From NCBI GenBank assembly GCA_946535455.1, contig CAMNDO010000014.1, positions 1-9,759 on the forward strand: 9,759 nucleotides of DNA, given 5' to 3'. This document shows, piece by piece, positions 6,103 through 9,759 of this stretch. The notes under the pieces are model-generated. The model made no database searches, was not told the origin of the DNA, and saw only the letters and a program-made list of their open reading frames with translations. Within the stretch, counting starts at the first letter, position 1, and every line of letters starts with the position of its first letter. A program made the translations under genes and the position numbers. Source of the DNA: an uncultured Caryophanales bacterium (lineage in GTDB: Bacteria; Bacillota_I; Bacilli_A; RF39; UBA660).

Positions 6103-6891
6103 ATGGCTTATGAAGTGGAATTACAAAATATTCAAAAGAAGTTTCAATATAATGAAGAAGTAATGAATATTGTAGAAAAAGCATTTGCTGGTATGGCAAA
6201 ATATTATGATTCTTATGGATATTTCAATCAAGTGTATGATTTGTTTTTAAACGTTCGAATTGTTCCTTATGATATCGGAATCTCTGAATTTGAAGAGAAA
6301 GAAAACTTAATGAGAATATATTCTGATAAAACAGAAGAACATATTAAAAATCAGACGATTGGTGAAGGTGGAGAATTATTAACCAAAAGAGAAGGGGAAC
6401 ATCTAACACATACAGTGATTGTGAGAAGATTTGATGGTAAAGTTCCTATTGCTACCGTGATTCATGAATTCATCCATGGATTAGTAACAGATTCTTTCGT
6501 TACAGAACACGACGGAAAGAAATGTATTCGTTCAGGACTTTCTAGGGAATATTTTGATCCTGCTTATACAACACACCATTCTATTGAAGAGGGTTTTACA
6601 GAATATGATACCAAAATGATTTGTGAACTGATGAATTATGAATATAAGGAATCTTATCCAAAGGAAGTAGATTATGTTTCTACTTTGATGTCTCATCCTT
6701 ATGCAAGAAGAATCCTTACCAGAAGTAGAGTGGAAGGAAAAGATTATATGAGTTTAGTAGAAGACGAGAATTTCAAAAACGAATTAAGAATGTTTATTAA
6801 TAATTGTGAACATATTATGGTAAATCTCTCTGAAGAAGAACAGAAAGAAAAAATTGAACTCAATAAAGAATATCTAAAGAAAGTCTTATAA
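6103..6891 (+). CDS. Cytosolic zinc metalloprotease-like protein (HExxH zincin), family not recognised
   Basis: The 262-residue product has HEFIHG with the zincin motif His121-Glu122-x-x-His125. About 38 residues later comes SIEEGFTEYDT (161-170), whose Glu163 or Glu167 fits the third zinc ligand of a gluzincin. The N-terminal 110 residues are charged and helical, with beta-like LNVRIVPYDIG and THTVIVRRF before the active-site helix. There is no signal peptide or transmembrane segment, so it should act in the cytosol, which is unusual for orphan bacterial zincins. I cannot assign it to a named peptidase family. Substrates could be a regulator or a phage or toxin protein, but nothing here shows which. 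The gene has its own promoter and terminator. It could also be a non-peptidase zincin relative, although the active-site glutamate is intact. Confidence 0.8.
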   Translation: MAYEVELQNIQKKFQYNEEVMNIVEKAFAGMAKYYDSYGYFNQVYDLFLNVRIVPYDIGISEFEEKENLMRIYSDKTEEHIKNQTIGEGGELLTKREGEHLTHTVIVRRFDGKVPIATVIHEFIHGLVTDSFVTEHDGKKCIRSGLSREYFDPAYTTHHSIEEGFTEYDTKMICELMNYEYKESYPKEVDYVSTLMSHPYARRILTRSRVEGKDYMSLVEDENFKNELRMFINNCEHIMVNLSEEEQKEKIELNKEYLKKVL

Positions 6892-6906
6892 AACTTTCTT
6901 TTTTTT
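6876..6906 (+). terminator. Intrinsic terminator overlapping the end of the zincin gene
   Basis: The AAAGAAAGT / ACTTTCTTT stem (6876-6884 with 6893-6901) has an eight-base loop and a following T tract. The left arm encodes the last codons and the TAA stop lies in the loop. Confidence 0.75.
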
Positions 6907-6917
6907 GTGTGAAAGAA

Positions 6918-6946
6918 TTGCATGAAAGAGAATAAAATTATATAAT
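6918..6946 (+). promoter_or_regulatory. Sigma-70 type promoter of the diguanylate cyclase gene
   Basis: TTGCAT (6918-6923), a 17-base spacer and TATAAT (6941-6946). GAGGT (6953-6957) follows, six bases before the ATG. Together with 9688-9716 this is one of only two promoters in the window with a good -35. Confidence 0.75.
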
Positions 6947-6963
6947 GAAAAAGAGGTAATAAA

Positions 6964-8037
6964 ATGGATGAAATAAAAACGTTATGGGCAAAAAGATATG
7001 AATCTAGAGGAAGACTGAACATGATTGTTTTCTCTTCTAATATGTTTTTAATTATGACTCATATATTCTTTATCATTATATATACAATAATAGGTCATAC
7101 TGTTATGAATTGTATTAGTATTGCCTTATTATTCTGTTATTTCTTTTTTTTCACGAGATGTTATAAAAACATCAATCGATATATGCATATTGTATTTTTC
7201 TTAATATTGATTCATTTATTTGGTGGAGTTTTATCATTTGGATGGAAACCTTGTTATCAAAACTGGTGTTTTGGAATGCTATCTGCTTACTTTTTACCTG
7301 CTTTTAGTAAACATCGCCAGACATTGAAAAAAAGATCATTATCGTATCCATTTATCATCGTTTGTTTTTACTTTCTGTTAAGTAGTATTTATCCTTTGGT
7401 ACAACTAAAGATAAGCATGCAGCTAAATACAACCATGACTCGTATTATATTTATCGCTAATAATACGATTGTATTTATCGCAATTTCTATGTTTACGTGG
7501 TTCTATACTTCTACCAATGAACGAAGAGTAAGAAAATTAACAAGAAAAGCAGATTATGATGAATTAACCAATCTATATAATAGGCATGCTTTAAATGTGA
7601 TGTGGAATCGAATTTCTACAAGTTCAAAAGAAAATAAAAAACCATATTCTATTGCAATTATTGATATTGATCATTTTAAAAAGATTAACGATAAATATGG
7701 ACATTCTTCAGGAGATGTTGTATTAAAGAACATGGCCAATATCATTAAATCCTATTCTATGCAAGGAATTGTTCCTGGAAGATGGGGTGGAGAAGAATTT
7801 ATTATGATGGCTCCTTCCGATATGGAATATGAAGAGTTCACAAAAGCATTAGATCATATGAGAAGAAAAATTAGTGAAACTAAATTCATTATTGAAAATA
7901 ATAAAAGAGTCAATATAACCGTATCCATTGGATCTGCTCCAATAGAAGAATATGGAGATATAGAAGCAGCGGTAGCTGTTGCGGATGCGAATCTATATAC
8001 TGCAAAAGAAACGGGTAGAAATAAATTAGTAAAATAA
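6964..8037 (+). CDS. Membrane-bound diguanylate cyclase (GGDEF domain, GGEEF active site)
   Basis: Makes cyclic di-GMP from two GTP at the inner face of the membrane. The 357-residue product has about six transmembrane helices (roughly 20-44, 47-66, 73-92, 99-114, 126-146 and 160-181) with short loops, acting as an integral membrane sensor of no recognised type. A GGDEF domain spans about 195-357. Landmarks are DELTNLYNR (199-207), IDIDHFKKIND (233-243) with metal-binding Asp234, GRWGGEEF (272-279) with the intact GGEEF signature, and ADANLYTAKETGRNKL near the end. The product-inhibition I-site RxxD expected just upstream of GGEEF reads MQGI, so c-di-GMP feedback at that site should be absent. 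Two cysteines in the loop near 97-102 (CYQNWC) and several in the helices could respond to redox state. No c-di-GMP receptor or phosphodiesterase is seen nearby. Confidence 0.93.
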   Translation: MDEIKTLWAKRYESRGRLNMIVFSSNMFLIMTHIFFIIIYTIIGHTVMNCISIALLFCYFFFFTRCYKNINRYMHIVFFLILIHLFGGVLSFGWKPCYQNWCFGMLSAYFLPAFSKHRQTLKKRSLSYPFIIVCFYFLLSSIYPLVQLKISMQLNTTMTRIIFIANNTIVFIAISMFTWFYTSTNERRVRKLTRKADYDELTNLYNRHALNVMWNRISTSSKENKKPYSIAIIDIDHFKKINDKYGHSSGDVVLKNMANIIKSYSMQGIVPGRWGGEEFIMMAPSDMEYEEFTKALDHMRRKISETKFIIENNKRVNITVSIGSAPIEEYGDIEAAVAVADANLYTAKETGRNKLVK

Positions 8038-8063
8038 GGAAGAGAAATCTTTCTTATTTTTTT
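8031..8063 (+). terminator. Intrinsic terminator of the diguanylate cyclase gene
   Basis: A 13-bp stem (8031-8043 with 8048-8060, one G-T pair) is capped by a GAAA tetraloop and followed by T's. The TAA stop (8035-8037) is inside the left arm. Confidence 0.88.
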
Positions 8064-8070
8064 GGAAATC

Positions 8071-8099
8071 TTTACTTTTTCCCCATTTTCTGGTATAAT
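8071..8099 (+). promoter_or_regulatory. Promoter of the four-helix membrane protein gene
   Basis: TTTACT (8071-8076), a 17-base spacer, and TATAAT (8094-8099) with an extended TGG before it. Transcription would begin near 8106, just downstream of the AAGGA at 8100-8104. That site therefore cannot be a ribosome binding site, and the later ATG start is favoured. Confidence 0.65.
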
Positions 8100-8123
8100 A
8101 AGGAACCATTAGTGGGTGGTTGT

Positions 8124-8651
8124 ATGAATAAAAGAGCAAATTTATATTTAAATGGATTTGGAATGATTAGTTTTATCTTAACATTTTTAAATATGTGGGT
8201 ATTTCTAAGTTTAAGTAGTCAGTTCTTTATTTTAAAGAATTTAACTGCTTTATTAGGATTCGCATTCTTATTATTCTTTGTATCGATAGAACTATTCTTA
8301 TTTATGTTATTAAATCGTAAAACAAAAATCTTTTTAGGAATTTATTGGATTATGACGATTGTATTTATGGTTTTCTTAACCATTAGAGTTCCTTATTCAG
8401 GATTCTTACTATTAGCATTTTCTAAATTATTAAAAGATAGTGGAAGAATTCTATTAGTAGATAAGATTTATATTCCAAAAGAGTTTAATCGTTATTGTAA
8501 GATGTTTGGTATTACAATAAAAGACTTTAAAAAGAAAAGAAAAACTTCTACTGTTACGAAGAAGAATACGATTAAGATACCAAAAGAATCTACTGCAGTA
8601 GCAATCAAATCAAATAAAAAAGCAAAGAGTATGAAGAAAGCTACCATATAA
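8124..8651 (+). CDS. Four-helix membrane protein with lysine-rich cytosolic tail, unknown function
   Basis: The 175-residue product has four predicted transmembrane helices (about 8-31, 38-64, 69-88 and 91-101, the last short). A segment KDSGRILLVDKIYIP follows, then a strongly basic tail from residue 136 with about 15 Lys/Arg in 37 residues and many Ser/Thr. The even helix number puts both ends in the cytosol, so the tail could touch nucleic acid, acidic lipid or ribosomes, but nothing shows which. I do not recognise the family. I chose the ATG at 8124 rather than the in-frame GTG at 8112. The GTG is only a few bases from the predicted transcription start, and GGGTGG (8115-8120) before the ATG can act as a weak ribosome binding site. 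The gene is flanked by its own promoter and terminator. Confidence 0.75.
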   Translation: MNKRANLYLNGFGMISFILTFLNMWVFLSLSSQFFILKNLTALLGFAFLLFFVSIELFLFMLLNRKTKIFLGIYWIMTIVFMVFLTIRVPYSGFLLLAFSKLLKDSGRILLVDKIYIPKEFNRYCKMFGITIKDFKKKRKTSTVTKKNTIKIPKESTAVAIKSNKKAKSMKKATI

Positions 8652-8677
8652 AATTCAGTCTATGACTGGATTTTTTT
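8652..8677 (+). terminator. Intrinsic terminator of the four-helix protein gene
   Basis: The AATTCAGTC / GACTGGATT stem (8652-8660 with 8664-8672, one G-T pair) has a TAT loop and is followed by T's. Confidence 0.85.
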
Positions 8678-8705
8678 ATTAGGTACTCATTATAAGAAAA
8701 AGAAC

Positions 8706-8735
8706 ATTCACCTCATACAATATAGTGAGGTGAAT
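8706..8735 (+). promoter_or_regulatory. Perfect inverted repeat sequestering the ribosome binding site of the M23 hydrolase gene
   Basis: ATTCACCTCA (8706-8715) and TGAGGTGAAT (8726-8735) form a perfect 10-bp stem around a ten-base loop. The right arm contains the only Shine-Dalgarno site, GAGGTGA (8727-8733), five bases... measured to the ATG as four intervening bases (8734-8737). In an RNA containing both arms the site would be paired. The loop holds TACAAT (8716-8721), a possible -10 placed 16 bases before the ATG, the same distance as in the zincin gene. There is no T tract, so it is not a terminator. An upstream TATAAG (8691-8696) could drive a transcript that includes the hairpin. No good -35 is visible for either. 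Confidence 0.7.
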
Positions 8736-8737
8736 TT

Positions 8738-9664
8738 ATGTATAAAGGTCAAAAAAGTGTAAGAGGAGGAATTGAAGATTTCTTATGTCCTTTTACTGAT
8801 ATGTATATTACACAGGGAAGTTTAGGATCTTTTTCTCATCAAGGGATTTATGCGAATGATGTCAGAGGAAAAGTAGCAGGGATTCGTTATACATATTATG
8901 CTCCTTGTACTTCTAGATGTGTGAAGACATATCCAGAAACAGGACAGGTTATGTGGCAATCTACTTCTAAGGTTCGATTTGCGAATGGTAGAATTGATTA
9001 TGCTACTTACATGACAGCACATGATAATACAATGGATGCAGTAGTAGGACAAGTAGTGGATCAAGGAGAACAATTAGGAAATATGGGAAATAAAGGAAAT
9101 ACAACAGGAGTACATTGTCATATTGAAGTTTCTCAAAGTAAAGATACTTCTTGGACAAAGAATTCTTATGGAGTATGGCACTTTAATAATGAATATGATT
9201 TAGATGATTGTTATTTCGTAGACTATACCAATATTCTTTATGGAAGAGGAGGAAACTGGAGAACCACAGGAAAAGTTCCTGTCATTGAAATGTCAGGAGC
9301 AAATGCATTGGACCAAATCATTTATCCAGGAAGTAAAGTCATGTTTGATGGCATCTTTCAAGTAGATATCATTAAAAGAGGAACCAATTTGTTTGGAAAT
9401 ACGAAATTAACGGGAGTACCTTTTATGACATACTATAATGAAAAAGCAAGAGATTATCACTGGATTCCATTAGATGATTTCACAGAAGTCGATCAATATG
9501 GCTCTCCAGTAGGACAAGATGATGTTGTCTATGGAGGACAAAGTTATGTCATCAATACCAATATATACACAGTACAAGAAATAGATATCGAAACCAACTC
9601 TGCCAAACTCATTTTAAATGGTAGAGAGATTTGGATATTTAGTGCGTTTTTAAAAGAAATATAA
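8738..9664 (+). CDS. M23-family peptidoglycan endopeptidase with two SH3-like C-terminal repeats, no signal peptide
   Basis: Likely cleaves peptide cross-bridges or stem peptides of peptidoglycan. The 308-residue product begins with a LytM/M23 domain (about 10-165). SHQGIYAND gives His34 and Asp41 as the first zinc ligands, TAHDN places His95, and GVHCHIE gives the HxH pair His126/His128. Two tandem beta-rich modules follow, about 190-252 and 260-308. They share D-x-(I/V)-(I/V)-Y-x-G near their starts (191-197 and 261-267) and a WI...F..(V/I) end (WIPLDDFTEV, WIFSAFLKEI), like SH3-type wall-binding domains. There is no signal peptide or transmembrane helix. The domain order therefore resembles a phage endolysin or a hydrolase released by lysis, yet no holin or other phage gene is adjacent. 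The start is fixed by GAGGTGA just upstream, inside the inverted repeat. Confidence 0.85.
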   Translation: MYKGQKSVRGGIEDFLCPFTDMYITQGSLGSFSHQGIYANDVRGKVAGIRYTYYAPCTSRCVKTYPETGQVMWQSTSKVRFANGRIDYATYMTAHDNTMDAVVGQVVDQGEQLGNMGNKGNTTGVHCHIEVSQSKDTSWTKNSYGVWHFNNEYDLDDCYFVDYTNILYGRGGNWRTTGKVPVIEMSGANALDQIIYPGSKVMFDGIFQVDIIKRGTNLFGNTKLTGVPFMTYYNEKARDYHWIPLDDFTEVDQYGSPVGQDDVVYGGQSYVINTNIYTVQEIDIETNSAKLILNGREIWIFSAFLKEI

Positions 9665-9686
9665 ACAACTGATACAGTTGTTTTTT
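9663..9686 (+). terminator. Intrinsic terminator of the M23 hydrolase gene
   Basis: A perfect nine-base-pair stem AAACAACTG / CAGTTGTTT (9663-9671 with 9675-9683) has an ATA loop and T's to 9686. It begins inside the TAA stop. Confidence 0.9.
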
Positions 9687-9687
9687 C

Positions 9688-9716
9688 TTGACAAATCAAA
9701 GAAAATAATGTATTAT
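9688..9716 (+). promoter_or_regulatory. Near-consensus sigma-70 promoter at right edge
   Basis: A perfect TTGACA (9688-9693), a 17-base spacer and TATTAT (9711-9716). It starts one base after the T tract of the preceding terminator and is the strongest promoter in the window by consensus. Confidence 0.85.
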
Positions 9717-9741
9717 ATGCAGAAAAAATGGGATGGATTAT

Positions 9742-9759
9742 GTGAAAATAAAAGAGATC
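9742..9759 (+). CDS. Possible start of a further gene, cut by window edge
   Basis: Downstream of the consensus promoter, GTG at 9742 opens MKIKEI with GGGATGG (9730-9736) five bases upstream. ATG at 9733 is an alternative start in the same frame. Only six codons are visible, so neither the reading frame nor the product can be judged. The distance from the -10 box (25 bases) fits the pattern of the other genes. Confidence 0.35.

Noticed and set aside
8112..8123. GTG at 8112 as start of the four-helix protein
   Set aside because: The predicted transcription start is near 8106, which leaves no room for a ribosome binding site; MGGC does not resemble a natural N-terminus for this protein.
8706..8735. 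Inverted repeat before the M23 gene as a terminator, or as an operator dyad only
   Set aside because: There is no T tract on the plus strand after the right arm, so it is not a terminator. A DNA-binding operator remains possible, but the inclusion of the whole Shine-Dalgarno site favours an RNA-level role.
1..9759. CRISPR array, insertion sequence, prophage, tRNA or rRNA
   Set aside because: No regularly spaced repeats, transposase or integrase motifs, cloverleaf-like segments or rRNA-like stretches were found. The only tandem repeats are LysM units.
1..9759. TGA read as tryptophan (Mollicutes code)
   Set aside because: The ten complete genes have full-length domains with TGG tryptophans, and no gene appears split by an in-frame TGA. 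The absence of TGA stops alone is not enough evidence.

Overview
The window is AT-rich DNA with Shine-Dalgarno sites of the AGGAGGTGAT type, compact intergenic gaps and Gram-positive envelope genes: a LysM amidase, a lipobox lipoprotein and an M23 hydrolase. It suggests a low-GC Firmicutes/Bacilli chromosome, plausibly an uncultured gut lineage near the Erysipelotrichia/RF39 branch that keeps its cell wall. That placement is inference from composition and protein style. The reading frames use TGG for tryptophan and stop at TAA (ten genes) or TAG (one), never TGA.

Layout: (1) the 3' part of an Amidase_3 plus four LysM cell-wall amidase (1-951, +). It converges with three minus-strand genes: a membrane-anchored CPHC thioredoxin (969-1514), a COG1313/PflX-like radical SAM enzyme (1569-2471), and a membrane-tethered nucleotidyltransferase-fold protein (2516-3616). 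(2) Divergent from the last is an AqpZ-type aquaporin (3713-4390, +), which converges with mutY (4415-5431, -). (3) From 5463 onward everything is on the plus strand: a small lipoprotein, a cytosolic HExxH zincin, a six-helix membrane diguanylate cyclase (GGEEF), a four-helix membrane protein with a lysine-rich tail, and an M23 hydrolase with two SH3-like repeats. The start of one more gene may lie at the right edge.

Ten complete genes and one partial gene fill the window and no gap exceeds 300 bases. There is no clear multi-gene operon. Almost every gene has its own -10 box, often an extended TGnTATAAT with a poor -35, placed about 14-25 bases before the start codon. Almost every gene also has its own intrinsic terminator, frequently with the stop codon inside the stem. 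5' leaders should therefore be very short.

Functionally the region is mostly envelope housekeeping (wall hydrolysis, extracytoplasmic thiol chemistry, water flux, a surface lipoprotein) plus DNA repair, one c-di-GMP enzyme and orphan proteins. I see no prophage block, IS element, CRISPR array, tRNA or rRNA. The most distinctive signal is a perfect 10-bp inverted repeat that buries the ribosome binding site of the M23 hydrolase, with a -10-like hexamer in its loop. This resembles the read-through silencing hairpin of phage T4 lysozyme. The tethered nucleotidyltransferase and the orphan zincin are the best candidates for undescribed protein function.
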